From Denitromonas ohlonensis (GTDB taxonomy: Bacteria > Pseudomonadota > Gammaproteobacteria > Burkholderiales > Rhodocyclaceae): a stretch of DNA of 64,000 nt. The translations under genes and the position numbers were made by a program. Positions 31,585 to 41,095 of this stretch are shown here, piece after piece. The notes beneath the pieces are model-generated. The model was given only the letters and a program-made list of their open reading frames with translations. It ran no database searches and was not told the origin of the DNA. The DNA lies in assembly GCF_007625205.1 (NCBI RefSeq), contig NZ_VMNI01000007.1, positions 310,001-374,000 of the forward strand, given 5' to 3'. The first letter of the stretch is position 1. Each line of letters opens with the position of its first letter.

Positions 31585-34500
31585 TTAGCGGTGCGATCGA
31601 CCGTCGACGATGAACTGGATGCGCTCCAGCAGATCCTGGCTGCTTTCAGTCACATTGGCCAAGGCGCGCATGGCGGCGTCCGTGTCGCCCGCGAGGTGGT
31701 GCGTGACGAGTTGTTCGCCATGGGCGTGCAGGGCTTGGTGCAATGTGTCGAGCGTAGCCAGCGGGCCGGGTGGGCGCGCGTCCAGCAGCTTCTTGTCGAG
31801 CCACTGACCAAAACGACAGCGATGTGGGTTGGTTTCCGGTGCCTCGGCCGAGTCGTCGCGCACAAAGTGGTTGAGCTGGTCGATCCAGGCGCGGTGCTCG
31901 GAGGCGACATACAGCAGCTCGATATCCTGGTGATCCAATTGGCCGGTCTGCGCCCAGGCGACAGGGGCCGTCCAGCCTTGTGCCCACGCAGTGAGGGCTT
32001 CGGCGGACATCGGGCGGGCAATGCCATAGCCTTGGGCTTGCTCGCAGCCCAGTTGCAGCAAGAGTTTGCCGTGTTGTTCCGTTTCGACACCTTCGGCGAT
32101 GACCTCGCGGTGAAACGCGCGCGCCAGTCCGAGCACGCCTTCCAGGATGGACAGGTCGCCGGGGTCGTGGAGCATGTCGCGCACAAAGCCTTGGTCGATC
32201 TTGAGCACGTGGACCGGCAGGCGTTTGAGGTAGATGAGCGACGAGTAGCCGGTGCCAAAGTCGTCAAGCGCGAAGCGCACCCCGAGATCGGCGCAGGCGG
32301 CGATGACCTTGGAGACATGGTTGATGTCTTCGAGCGCACTGCTTTCCAGCACTTCCAGTTCCAGGTGGGCCGGTGGCACGTCGGGGGCCTTGTCGAGCAA
32401 GGCCTGCAGTCGTTCGACAAAATCGGCTTGTTGCAGATGATTCGCCGAGACATTGACGCTGACCGTAATTTCGATGCCGGCTTGTTGCCACGTGTCGATC
32501 TGCGTCAGCGCCGCCGCGATGACCCATTCGCCCAGCGCAATGTTTGTGGGGTCGGTTTCGATATCGGGCAGGAACATGCCGGGCGCCAGCAGACCGCGTT
32601 CGGGATGCGCCCAGCGGATCAGCGCTTCGGCGCCGATCAGGGCGCCGGTCCGCATGTTCACCTTGGGCTGGTAATGGAGCACAAACTCGTTGTCGGCGAG
32701 TGCCTGCCGGATGCGGGCGATGCTTTCATGTCGGCCGCGTACGGCGCGTTCGTGGTCGGCGTCAAACAGGTGAAAACGGTTCTTGCCGGTCTGCTTGGCC
32801 TGGTACATGGCCTGGTCTGCCTGACGTATCAGTTGGTCGGAGTCGAGGTCGACGTCACCCTGATAGTGTGTCAATCCGATGCTGCCCGAGACCTGCAGCT
32901 GTTGCTGGTCGATATGGATGGGCTCTGAAATCTTGGTCAGTAGCCGATGCATGATCGCTTCCACGGCGGCGTCGTCGTGGATGTCGGGCAGCACCATGAC
33001 GAACTCGTCGCCACCGAAGCGCGCGACGGTATCTTCTTCGCGAAGCGTCTCCAGAAGGCGTTCGGCGGTGGCGACCAGCACGCGGTCGCCCACCGCGTGC
33101 CCCTGGGAGTCGTTGATTTCCTTGAAACCGTCGAGGTCGAGGTAGGCCAGGGCCAGCTGTGTCTTGTTACGACGGGCCCGGGTCATGGTTTGGCCAAGGC
33201 GATCGGCCAGCAGCACGCGATTCGGCAAGCCGGTGAGATCGTCAAAGAATGCGAGGCGCTCGAGTTGTTGTTCGTTTTCCTTTTGACGACTGATGTCCGA
33301 GAACACGGCGACGTAGTGAGACACTGCACCCTTGGTGTCGCGAACGGCCGAAATCGTCAGGATCTCAGGAAAAATCTCGCCGGATTTTCGCCGGTTCCAG
33401 ATCTCGCCCTCCCAGAATCCCGCTTCGAGAAGGTGTTGCCACAAGGAGGCATAGAACGCGGCGTCGTGACGGCCCGAGCGCAAAATGCGCGGATTCTTGC
33501 CGATGCCTTCATCGCGGGCGTAGCCGGTGATCCGGGTGAACGCGTCGTTCACGTTTAAAATCGTGCCCTCGGCGTCGGTAATGAGAATGCCTTCCCGGGC
33601 GGCGGCGAAGACGCTCGAGGTGAGCTGCAGTTCGACTTCGGCGACCTTGCTGGCTGATACGTCGATCTGGGTCCCGGAGACCGTTGCCGGCGCGCCGGAG
33701 GCCGTCCGTTCGGTAATCTGACCGCGCTCCAGCAGCCAGATCCAGTGCCCGTTCTTGTGGCGCATTCGGACTTCACATGCGTAGTGCGGGTTTTCGCCGG
33801 CGAGGTGCTGAGCGAACAGGGTCGCGGATCGCTCCCGGTCGTCGGGGTGAAGCAGTTGGTCGCGGCGGTGGGCGGTCAGTGTGTGCAACTCAGCACGCGA
33901 GTAGCCGAGCATCTCGGCCCACAGATCATTGATGACGATGTTTCCGCTTGGGATATGCCACTCCCAGGTGCCTGCCCGCGTGCCCTGAATGATTCCTTCC
34001 AGGCGCACCTGGTTCTGAAGAAGCAAGGCTGTTTTTCCGCGAACAACGTATCTGAGGCGCAGATTCCAGAAAAAAATCCAGGCCAGCAGCGCAAGGATCG
34101 CCAGTGCGTAGGGCCAGTAAGCCAGGACATCAATACCTCGGTCGGGCAAATGGGTGCCGGCCCATTTCCAGTTCAAGCCCTCCAGCGCACCGGTGCTCCG
34201 CGCGCGCGCGATGCCTTTGTTGAGAATGGAACGCAGCAGGCGATTGCCGTCCTTGACGGCCATGGCATTTCGGCCGACATACAGTGGGTCGCCGACCTTC
34301 TTCATGCGCGTATTCAGGCCGTTGCTGTAGAGGTAGTGCAAGACGATCTGTTCGTCGCCGATCAGTGCGTCGGCGCGGCCCTCGATGACTGCCGCGCTGG
34401 CCTGGGCGAAAGAGTCGGTTGCCACAAGGGTGAAGTCGATGCCGCGGGCGAGCAGGTAGTCCAGTGCGTAGTCGCCGCGCTGAATGGCGATCCGCTTTCC

Positions 34501-34968
34501 GTGGAGGCTCGCGAGGTTGGTGACGTCCGGTCGGTCCGCCGCGACAAAAATGGTGGCCGGAATCTCGAAGACGGTATCGGTGAAGTCGAAGTCACGGTCC
34601 CGCTCTTCGCTATAGAAGAAGCTGGTCAGCACCTGTGCGCGGTTTTCCAGGACGGCGCGTTGGGCTTCGACGAAAACCGCGTCGGTGAATTCGGCGTGAA
34701 AACCAAATTCGGTGCTGATCCAGGTGGCAAGCTCGATCATCATGCCCTTGCGGGCGCCCGTGGCAGGGTCGACGAATTCGAAAGGTGGGTAGTTTGTCTG
34801 GCTGACGAAAACGATCGGGCCAGCCGTATTCAGGAAGGCACGCTCCTGGTCGGTGAGCGCCGCCGCGGCGGCTGTCTGGGCCTGCGCAGAGATGCTGACC
34901 ATGGCGTAAAGACAGGCCAGCATCATACCCAGCAGGAGGTGCTTGATCGATCGGCGTGAAGTGCTCAT
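31585..34968 (-). CDS. SBP-PAS-PAS-GGDEF-EAL-CZB c-di-GMP signalling protein
   Basis: 1127-aa membrane protein. An N-terminal signal sequence is followed by a periplasmic solute-binding-like domain (SBP_bac_3 type, about 45-275), one membrane helix (about 286-305), two PAS domains (about 330-445 and 455-575), a GGDEF domain with intact RFGGDEF (about 650), an EAL domain with intact EALIRW and DDFGTGYSS (about 755-1005), and a C-terminal CZB-like zinc-binding domain (about 1015-1120: HRAW, CRFGQWL, HQALHAHGE). Both catalytic motifs look complete, so it may make and degrade c-di-GMP. It probably reads a periplasmic ligand plus cytosolic signals, one possibly zinc. It is monocistronic. Confidence 0.93.
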   Translation of the reverse strand: MSTSRRSIKHLLLGMMLACLYAMVSISAQAQTAAAAALTDQERAFLNTAGPIVFVSQTNYPPFEFVDPATGARKGMMIELATWISTEFGFHAEFTDAVFVEAQRAVLENRAQVLTSFFYSEERDRDFDFTDTVFEIPATIFVAADRPDVTNLASLHGKRIAIQRGDYALDYLLARGIDFTLVATDSFAQASAAVIEGRADALIGDEQIVLHYLYSNGLNTRMKKVGDPLYVGRNAMAVKDGNRLLRSILNKGIARARSTGALEGLNWKWAGTHLPDRGIDVLAYWPYALAILALLAWIFFWNLRLRYVVRGKTALLLQNQVRLEGIIQGTRAGTWEWHIPSGNIVINDLWAEMLGYSRAELHTLTAHRRDQLLHPDDRERSATLFAQHLAGENPHYACEVRMRHKNGHWIWLLERGQITERTASGAPATVSGTQIDVSASKVAEVELQLTSSVFAAAREGILITDAEGTILNVNDAFTRITGYARDEGIGKNPRILRSGRHDAAFYASLWQHLLEAGFWEGEIWNRRKSGEIFPEILTISAVRDTKGAVSHYVAVFSDISRQKENEQQLERLAFFDDLTGLPNRVLLADRLGQTMTRARRNKTQLALAYLDLDGFKEINDSQGHAVGDRVLVATAERLLETLREEDTVARFGGDEFVMVLPDIHDDAAVEAIMHRLLTKISEPIHIDQQQLQVSGSIGLTHYQGDVDLDSDQLIRQADQAMYQAKQTGKNRFHLFDADHERAVRGRHESIARIRQALADNEFVLHYQPKVNMRTGALIGAEALIRWAHPERGLLAPGMFLPDIETDPTNIALGEWVIAAALTQIDTWQQAGIEITVSVNVSANHLQQADFVERLQALLDKAPDVPPAHLELEVLESSALEDINHVSKVIAACADLGVRFALDDFGTGYSSLIYLKRLPVHVLKIDQGFVRDMLHDPGDLSILEGVLGLARAFHREVIAEGVETEQHGKLLLQLGCEQAQGYGIARPMSAEALTAWAQGWTAPVAWAQTGQLDHQDIELLYVASEHRAWIDQLNHFVRDDSAEAPETNPHRCRFGQWLDKKLLDARPPGPLATLDTLHQALHAHGEQLVTHHLAGDTDAAMRALANVTESSQDLLERIQFIVDGRSHR

Positions 34969-35196
34969 GGGTCAGATCAGGGGCGCGGGGCGCAACACGG
35001 ATGCGCTGTTCCGTGCGCCCGATTGGCGGCGAGGTGGTGGCGCGATGATAGCCGGAAACGGTCTGTTTCAGCCACGCGTCAGCGCTGGCGGTGATCTTGC
35101 GGTGCGGCCCTTTGGACGCGGTCGTTCATCGGGAAGGTGTAGCGACGACAGTGCGTGCCGCGTGGAACGCCGGCGGCGGGGGGTGCCATGTGCGGC

Positions 35197-36471
35197 TCAG
35201 TGTTGGTCGGTGATGAGTGCGCGGAAGCCATCGGGCAGATGCAGCGTTTGCAGGCTGCGCTGTGTAAACAAGAAGCGTCCATCCACCCGGAAGCCCAGCG
35301 CCTCCCAGGGCACAGCCGTATTCAGCAAATGGACGGCCTGGTCCATTGGCATGCGGGTGTCGTGGGGAAACAACGCGAGAATTGCGCCGTCGTACGCGCG
35401 GGCCGGGTGCAGAAAAAAGGGCGCGTCGCGGCGGGTGCGGCCATTGACGTAGATGCGCGGCGCGTCGCTGAGCGGATACGTGCGGCCCCAGTGCCACCAG
35501 TTGCTTTCGTCGAACCGGCGCACGCGACGGGTGAGCAGGCGGGGCTTGTGCGGGATCAGGTCGGGGTGTGGCTGGTTGTAGAGCATGCGCCGGGTGGTGC
35601 CGCTGTCGACGGTTTGGGAACACACAAACTCGACATTGCCGTCCGGGTGCGCGAAGACATCGTCGGCACCCGACACGGCGCCGACCTTGACCGAAAAGAG
35701 GTCGGCAAGCGCGACGGTCATGGGCGCCGGGGAGAAAGCGAGCTGGCCATCCATTTCAATGAACTGGCGCGGTTCCCACTGTGGGTTTTGCAGTGCGCGG
35801 TACTGCGTTCGGCGGCTGAAGTCGCCTTTCTCGAAACGAAAGATCGCACAGTTGGGGAGCGCTCCGGAGAAGATCCGCGTGTCGCCTGTTTCGATCCAGT
35901 GGGTGATGGTGCCGGTGTCGTACAGGTAGCGGTTCAGTTTGCGCGCGGCGGTCAGTTTGATGAACTCGCGCGGTACGATGAAGATCAGTTCGCCACCGTC
36001 GGCGAGGTGGCGTACGCATTTGTCGATAAAGAACAGGAACAGATTGCTGCGCCCGTCGAAATGCTGCATGTCGAGCCGTGACCGGGTGACTTCGGGAATG
36101 TCCTGAAAGCGCACATAGGGGGGATTGCCGATGACGGTGTCGAAGCGCTCAGATTGCGGGTAGCTGAAGAAATCGGCTTGCAGCATCGAGGCGTTGGCCA
36201 CTGCCGGGTCGAACTCAATGGCGACGCAGGATTTGATCTGGTCGCTGAACGCGCCGGCCCCCGCCGAAGGCTCAAGGACACGCCCCTCGCGCTGACGCAG
36301 GTCGAGCATCAGCTTGACGATCGCGGCCGGTGTAAAGACTTGGCCAAGAGAGGTAACGTTTCTGTCGGGCAAAAGGGGCGCAGGCAGAGGAGTCGGAGGA
36401 GGCGCCACGGTAGCCGAAGCGACCGAACCGGGCAATGCCCAGGGGCGTGGAGCGGGGCGGGATGTCGACAA
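35197..36471 (-). CDS. N6-adenine DNA methyltransferase, solitary
   Basis: Frame of 424 aa for a class I SAM-dependent DNA methyltransferase: the LGQVFTPAAIVKLML segment, motif I LEPSAGAGAFSDQI, and the catalytic NPPYVRF (about residue 116), as in type I/IIG-like adenine methylases. The C-terminal half probably holds target recognition. No restriction endonuclease or specificity gene is adjacent. The start is uncertain: the frame opens with a TTG at 36471 inside the T run of the csp terminator, and GTG 36408 or TTG 36372 could be the real start since the first 40 residues are Pro/Ala-rich and unconserved in look. It could serve epigenetic, defence or RNA-related roles; this is not resolved. 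Confidence 0.8.
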   Translation of the reverse strand: MSTSRPAPRPWALPGSVASATVAPPPTPLPAPLLPDRNVTSLGQVFTPAAIVKLMLDLRQREGRVLEPSAGAGAFSDQIKSCVAIEFDPAVANASMLQADFFSYPQSERFDTVIGNPPYVRFQDIPEVTRSRLDMQHFDGRSNLFLFFIDKCVRHLADGGELIFIVPREFIKLTAARKLNRYLYDTGTITHWIETGDTRIFSGALPNCAIFRFEKGDFSRRTQYRALQNPQWEPRQFIEMDGQLAFSPAPMTVALADLFSVKVGAVSGADDVFAHPDGNVEFVCSQTVDSGTTRRMLYNQPHPDLIPHKPRLLTRRVRRFDESNWWHWGRTYPLSDAPRIYVNGRTRRDAPFFLHPARAYDGAILALFPHDTRMPMDQAVHLLNTAVPWEALGFRVDGRFLFTQRSLQTLHLPDGFRALITDQH

Positions 36472-36500
36472 AAAAGCGCGGCCAGAGCCGCGCTTTTTTT
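36470..36500. terminator. terminator downstream of the cold-shock gene
   Basis: Perfect stem AAAAAAGCGCGGC / GCCGCGCTTTTTT with loop CAGA. On the minus strand it follows the cold-shock gene stop by about 20 bp. Its distal T run contains the first possible start codon of the methyltransferase. Confidence 0.88.
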
Positions 36501-36519
36501 CGTCAGACGCTAAATCCGA

Positions 36520-36729
36520 TCAGACAGCGCGGATAGCAGCAGCCTGCAGACCCTTGGGGCCCGTGCGGATTTCGAACTCGACGCGCTGGTTTTCAGCCAG
36601 GGTGCGGAAGCCGTTGCCCTGAATTTCGCTGAAGTGCGCGAACAGGTCGTCACCACCGCCATCAGGCGTAATGAAGCCGAAGCCCTTGGAGTCGTTGAAC
36701 CATTTCACGGTGCCGGTTTGAGTGCTCAT
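36520..36729 (-). CDS. cold-shock domain protein (CspA family)
   Basis: 69-aa single cold-shock domain that binds single-stranded RNA/DNA. RNP1 (KGFGFITP) and RNP2 (DLFAHFS) are intact, and it starts [13 protein letters not shown] family this conserved includes cold-induced and constitutive members, so temperature control cannot be judged. The 295-bp region upstream (36730-37024) holds its promoter and that of rbgA, no gene. Confidence 0.96.
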   Translation of the reverse strand: MSTQTGTVKWFNDSKGFGFITPDGGGDDLFAHFSEIQGNGFRTLAENQRVEFEIRTGPKGLQAAAIRAV

Positions 36730-36763
36730 TTATACGTGTTCCATAATAAAAACAAAATCTGGG

Positions 36764-36791
36764 CGTATAGCCCACCTGCAGGAACTATCAA
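36764..36791 (-). promoter_or_regulatory. possible promoter of the cold-shock gene
   Basis: On the minus strand TTGATA (36791-36786), 16-bp spacer, TATACG (36769-36764). Hexamers are moderate; transcription would start about 28 nt before the ATG. Confidence 0.35.
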
Positions 36792-36984
36792 GAAACGTAC
36801 TGAGGGGATTCAAACGTGGGCGGTTTAACCAAACACCGCGAAGAAACACCTGCAAGGACAACTGCTTGAAGCGACTGCCCCGACACGATACACCTTTTTA
36901 CCCGGGTGTCTAGTGCTTTGTGGCAGCGTCAAACCCCGGCGGGCAGTGCGATTTGACGATGAACCGCCGGGTGTGGCCGCGAAA

Positions 36985-36993
36985 TGGGATAAT
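36985..36993 (+). promoter_or_regulatory. possible extended -10 promoter of rbgA-folP
   Basis: TGG-GATAAT forms an extended -10 element about 30 bp before rbgA. No convincing -35 box at normal spacing. Confidence 0.3.
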
Positions 36994-37024
36994 CGCGCCT
37001 AAATCAAGTGGATCGAAGGCAAGC

Positions 37025-37939
37025 ATGACTATTCAGTGGTTCCCGGGGCATATGAATTCGGCGCGCAAGAAAGCGGCCGAAGTCATGGCAAAGATCGATG
37101 TGGTGATCGAGGTGGTAGATGCGCGCCTGCCGGCGGCGAGCACGAACCCGATGATCGAGTCCTTGCGTGCGCACCGTCAACGTCCTTGCCTCAAGTTGCT
37201 CAACAAGTCTGACCTGGCTGATCCGGCCGCGACGGCGGAGTGGCTGGCCTATTTCAATCAGCAACCGGGCGTCAAGGCGGTGGCCATTTCGTGCAAGAAG
37301 CCGGCAGAAGTGGCCCGTGTGCCCAAACTCTGCCAGCAACTGGCACCGCATCGCAGCGATGGCACCAAGCCCTTGCGCATGATGATCATGGGGATTCCGA
37401 ACGTGGGTAAGTCCACGCTGATGAATGCCATGCTCAAGCGCCGTGTGGCGGCCGTGGGCGATGAGCCGGCGGTGACCAAGTCTCAGCAGCGCCTCGATAT
37501 CAGCCCCACCATGTCGCTGGTCGATACGCCGGGGATGTTGTGGCCGAAAATTGCATACGACGCCGATGGCTTCATGCTGGCGGCCAGTCATGCGATTGGC
37601 GTTAACGCCGTCGCCGAGTTTGATGTGGCGGTCGCGCTGGGTCAGTTGCTGCTGTCGCGCTATCCGGAGCGTCTGGCCGCGCGTTACAAGACCGACGTGG
37701 CGGGCTTTGATGGCGTGCGTCTGGTGGAAGAGGTGGCGCGCCGGCGCGGATGCCTGGTCAAAGGTGGTGGCGTGGACGTCGATAAGGCGGCGCTGGTGTT
37801 GCTGGCCGACTACCGCAGCGGCGCACTGGGGCCGATCAGCCTCGAAACGCCGAGCAGCCGGGCTGACATGATCGCGGCGGCGGCGGCGATGGCGGCAGCG
37901 GCTGAGGCGGTGTCTTCAGCGGCGGACGGCGAGGCGTAA
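37025..37939 (+). CDS. rbgA: ribosome biogenesis GTPase YlqF/RbgA
   Basis: 304-aa circularly permuted GTPase: the G4 motif NKSD (residues 60-63) comes before G1 GIPNVGKST (123-131) and G3 DTPG, the hallmark of the YlqF/YawG group. Members mature the large ribosomal subunit. The N-terminus TIQWFPGHM is diagnostic. ATG 37025 has GAAGG upstream; the frame continues 105 bp further up without support. The tail is Ala-rich. The stop overlaps folP (TAATG). Confidence 0.93.
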   Translation: MTIQWFPGHMNSARKKAAEVMAKIDVVIEVVDARLPAASTNPMIESLRAHRQRPCLKLLNKSDLADPAATAEWLAYFNQQPGVKAVAISCKKPAEVARVPKLCQQLAPHRSDGTKPLRMMIMGIPNVGKSTLMNAMLKRRVAAVGDEPAVTKSQQRLDISPTMSLVDTPGMLWPKIAYDADGFMLAASHAIGVNAVAEFDVAVALGQLLLSRYPERLAARYKTDVAGFDGVRLVEEVARRRGCLVKGGGVDVDKAALVLLADYRSGALGPISLETPSSRADMIAAAAAMAAAAEAVSSAADGEA

Positions 37940-38763
37940 TGGCCGGCGTGCTGATCTGTGGCCGCTTTCGGCTCGACCTGTCGACACCGAAAATCATGGC
38001 GATTCTGAATGTCACCCCGGATTCGTTTTCGGGTGATGGCCTGCTGAAACAGCGCGACGATATCTTGCGTCGCGCCGAACGGGCCGTTCAGGATGGCGCG
38101 CATGTACTCGATTTGGGTGGGGAGTCATCCCGGCCCGGCGCTGCGGCGGTGAGTGAGGCGGAAGAGTTGGATCGCGTGATTCCGATCGTTGAGGCGCTGG
38201 CTGGCTGGGGCGTGCCTTTGTCGGTGGATACGGTCAAGCCGGCGGTGATGACCGCGGCGATCGGTGCCGGCGCGGACATGATCAACGATATCAACGCATT
38301 GCGAACGCCAGGCGCACTGGCAGCGGTGGCGGCCAGCGGCGCCGCGGTGTGCCTGATGCATATGCAGGGCGCGCCCAGAACAATGCAGGATGCGCCGCAT
38401 TACGACGATGTGGTGGCGGAGGTCGAGGCTGCGCTGGTCGAGCGCATGGACGCGGTCTGTGCCTCCGGCGTGGTCAGAGAGCGCATTTTGATTGATCCGG
38501 GCTTCGGCTTTGGCAAAACCTTGGCGCACAACCTGGGCCTGTTCCGCGCCTTGCCGCAGTTTGCGGCGCTGGCGCCGGTGCTGGTGGGGGTGTCGCGCAA
38601 GTCCATGCTGGGCGCGTTGACCGGGCAGCCGGTGGAGGCGCGTCTGGTGGCCAGCGCTGTTGCAGCCGCGCTGGCGGTGCAGTCGGGCGCTGTCTGCGTC
38701 CGTGTGCATGATGTGGCGGCGACCCGGGATGCACTGGCGGTACTCGACGCGGTGATGGCGTGA
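37939..38763 (+). CDS. folP: dihydropteroate synthase
   Basis: 274-aa folate enzyme joining p-aminobenzoate to dihydropterin pyrophosphate, the sulfonamide target. Both signatures are visible: MAILNVTPDSFSGDG near residue 20 and VLDLGGESSRPGA near 55, with the C-terminal GVSRKSMLG and VRVHDVAATRDAL. Translationally coupled to rbgA by one base and followed after 101 bp by glmM, the common proteobacterial folP-glmM order. Confidence 0.97.
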   Translation: MAGVLICGRFRLDLSTPKIMAILNVTPDSFSGDGLLKQRDDILRRAERAVQDGAHVLDLGGESSRPGAAAVSEAEELDRVIPIVEALAGWGVPLSVDTVKPAVMTAAIGAGADMINDINALRTPGALAAVAASGAAVCLMHMQGAPRTMQDAPHYDDVVAEVEAALVERMDAVCASGVVRERILIDPGFGFGKTLAHNLGLFRALPQFAALAPVLVGVSRKSMLGALTGQPVEARLVASAVAAALAVQSGAVCVRVHDVAATRDALAVLDAVMA

Positions 38764-38792
38764 GCGTTTGCACGCTGAAAACCGACGGCGAA

Positions 38793-38801
38793 TGTCATAA
38801 T
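38793..38801 (+). promoter_or_regulatory. possible extended -10 promoter of glmM
   Basis: TGT-CATAAT in the folP-glmM spacer, 64 bp before the start codon; no good -35 box at 17 bp. Confidence 0.3.
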
Positions 38802-38864
38802 CGGGCGAGAATTTTTTGGGGCGGCCCTGGCCGCAACTGACAGCATACTGAAGCGGGAAGAGCG

Positions 38865-40226
38865 ATGAGCAGAAAGTATTTTGGGACAGACGGGGTGCGC
38901 GGGCGAGTGGGTGATGCGCCGATTACGCCTGATTTTGTGATGCGCCTTGGTTACGCGGCGGGCGTGACCCTGGTCATGCGGGAGCAGTTGCCCAAGGGCG
39001 AGCGACCGACGGTGCTGATCGGGAAGGACACCCGGATCTCTGGCTATATGCTCGAAGCCGCGCTGGAGGCGGGTTTTTCGGCCGCCGGGGTAGACGTTAT
39101 TTTGGCTGGACCCATGCCCACGCCGGCGGTGGCCTACCTGACCCGGGCGCTGCGTTTGCAGGCGGGCGTCGTCATTTCCGCGTCTCACAATCCGTTCTAC
39201 GACAACGGCATCAAGTTTTTCTCGGCCGGTGGCGCGAAGCTGCCCGATGCCGTCGAGCGCGAGATTGAAGTGCACCTCGATGAGGGCATGGGCTGCGTGT
39301 CGTCAGACCGCTTGGGGCGTGCGCGCCGTATCGAAGATGCGGCTGGCCGCTATATCGAGTTCTGCAAGAGTACCTTCCCGAACGAGCTTGATCTGCGCGG
39401 CATGAAAATCGCGCTCGATTGCGCGCATGGCGCGGCCTATCACATTGCACCGAAAGTGCTGCACGAGCTCGGGGCAGAGGTGGTGTCGGTCGGCGTTCGG
39501 CCGGACGGCCTCAATATCAATGATGGTGTCGGTGCAACTTCGCCCGAGTATCTGCGCGATGCGGTGTTGACGCACGGCGCGGATATCGGCATCGCGCTGG
39601 ATGGCGATGCTGATCGTGTCGTGATGGTCGATGCGGCGGGTGAAATCTATGACGGCGACAAGCTGATCTATGTGATTGCCGTGGCCATGAAGCGCTCGGG
39701 CAAACTCAATGGTGTGGTCGGTACGCTGATGAGCAACCTCGGCTTCGAGCATGCCATCGGGCGTATGGACGTGCCGTTTGCGCGCGCCAAAGTGGGCGAT
39801 CGCTATGTGCTTGAGATGATGCAGGAGAAGGGCTGGCGCTTGGGGGGGGAGAACTCGGGGCATATTCTGAGCCTCGATCATCATACGACCGGCGACGGCA
39901 TTGTTTCCGCGCTCCAGGTCCTGGCTTCCTTGCGCGAGCGAGGCGTTTCACTCAAGGAGGCCTGCGCGGACCTGGTGTTCTACCCGCAACGCTTGATCAA
40001 TGTGCGAATGCCGCAGGGCTTCGACTGGCGCTCGGACAGCCGCATCGCAGCGGCCGAAACCGCGAGCGCGGAGGCCTTGGGTGATCGTGGTCGCGTCCTG
40101 TTGCGCCCCTCGGGTACGGAGCCGCTGCTCCGGGTGATGGTTGAGGGTAGCGACGCCGACGAGGTTGAGCGGCATGCGACCCATTTGGCGGACACCGTCC
40201 GTGCCGCGTTCGGCGAGACCGTTTGA
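38865..40226 (+). CDS. glmM: phosphoglucosamine mutase
   Basis: 453-aa enzyme converting glucosamine-6-phosphate to glucosamine-1-phosphate for peptidoglycan and LPS precursors. Begins [15 protein letters not shown]; the phosphorylated active-site Ser is Ser107 in [12 protein letters not shown]; the Mg-binding loop DGDADR and the substrate loop [15 protein letters not shown] are intact. Normal length (about 445-455). Confidence 0.98.
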   Translation: MSRKYFGTDGVRGRVGDAPITPDFVMRLGYAAGVTLVMREQLPKGERPTVLIGKDTRISGYMLEAALEAGFSAAGVDVILAGPMPTPAVAYLTRALRLQAGVVISASHNPFYDNGIKFFSAGGAKLPDAVEREIEVHLDEGMGCVSSDRLGRARRIEDAAGRYIEFCKSTFPNELDLRGMKIALDCAHGAAYHIAPKVLHELGAEVVSVGVRPDGLNINDGVGATSPEYLRDAVLTHGADIGIALDGDADRVVMVDAAGEIYDGDKLIYVIAVAMKRSGKLNGVVGTLMSNLGFEHAIGRMDVPFARAKVGDRYVLEMMQEKGWRLGGENSGHILSLDHHTTGDGIVSALQVLASLRERGVSLKEACADLVFYPQRLINVRMPQGFDWRSDSRIAAAETASAEALGDRGRVLLRPSGTEPLLRVMVEGSDADEVERHATHLADTVRAAFGETV

Positions 40227-40252
40227 GTGCGCTGGATCCTGGGTCGCTTTGT

Positions 40253-40281
40253 TTGCTGAGGAGCGGGCGGGCGGTTACAAT
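40253..40281 (+). promoter_or_regulatory. promoter of tpiA-secG
   Basis: TTGCTG (40253-40258), 17-bp spacer and TACAAT (40276-40281), 32 bp before tpiA. Confidence 0.55.
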
Positions 40282-40313
40282 CGTCGGATTTTTCCGCCCT
40301 CGCAGCGAAGCGT

Positions 40314-41063
40314 ATGAGATCGAAACTGGTAGCAGGCAACTGGAAGATGCATGGTCGGCGCGACATGGCGGCAGATTTGCTGTCCGCGCTCGCGCCGCAT
40401 TTGCCACGCGGTGTCGATGTCGCAGTTTGCGTGCCGTTTCCGTATCTGGATCAGGCTGGCGCTGCACTGGTTGGCTCGGCGCTGCATCTCGGCGCGCAAG
40501 ATGTGAGTGAGTGCGACGATGGCGCTTTCACTGGCGAAGTCAGCGCCGGTATGCTCCGGGATATGGGCTGTCGCTATGTGATCGTCGGTCATTCAGAGCG
40601 TCGCGCGCGACACGGTGAATCGAGTCAGTGCGTGGCGGACAAAGCAGCGACGGCATTGCGAAACGGTCTGACACCGATTGTTTGTGTTGGCGAGACAAAA
40701 GACGAGCGCCTGGCAGGTCAGACCGAGTCTGTCGTGTCGGAGCAACTGGCGCCGGTGCTGGCGCTCGGTGCTGACCGGGTCGAGCGCCTGGTCATCGCTT
40801 ACGAACCGATCTGGGCGATTGGCACTGGGCTCTCCGCCACGGTGGACGAAGCGATTGCGGTGCATTCAGCAATCCGCGGCGCGCTTGGCCGTGTTTCTCG
40901 GGCGGCGGCTGATCGAGTACAGATTTTGTATGGTGGGAGCGTGAAACCCGAAACGGCTCCCGCGCTGTTTGCGGCAGACGATATCGATGGCGGGCTCGTC
41001 GGTGGCGCTGCGTTGGATCCGGAAGCTTTTTTGGCGATTTGCAAGGCTGCAGTCGCTGTTTGA
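40314..41063 (+). CDS. tpiA: triosephosphate isomerase
   Basis: 249-aa glycolytic/gluconeogenic TIM-barrel enzyme. Catalytic residues are visible: Lys11 (AGNWKMHG), His93 (VGHSERR) and Glu164 (AYEPIWAIGTG); the phosphate loop LVGGAALDPEAF is near the end. It precedes secG by 32 bp, an order typical for betaproteobacteria. Confidence 0.98.
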   Translation: MRSKLVAGNWKMHGRRDMAADLLSALAPHLPRGVDVAVCVPFPYLDQAGAALVGSALHLGAQDVSECDDGAFTGEVSAGMLRDMGCRYVIVGHSERRARHGESSQCVADKAATALRNGLTPIVCVGETKDERLAGQTESVVSEQLAPVLALGADRVERLVIAYEPIWAIGTGLSATVDEAIAVHSAIRGALGRVSRAAADRVQILYGGSVKPETAPALFAADDIDGGLVGGAALDPEAFLAICKAAVAV

Positions 41064-41095
41064 TTAGAACTTACACGTTCAGGAACGAATGAATC

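Noticed and set aside
34981-35020. GGGCGCA ... TGCGCCC dyad as a terminator of the DNA methyltransferase gene
   Set aside because: The arms match only with a bulge and there is no T tract on the minus strand, and it lies 180 bp past the stop.
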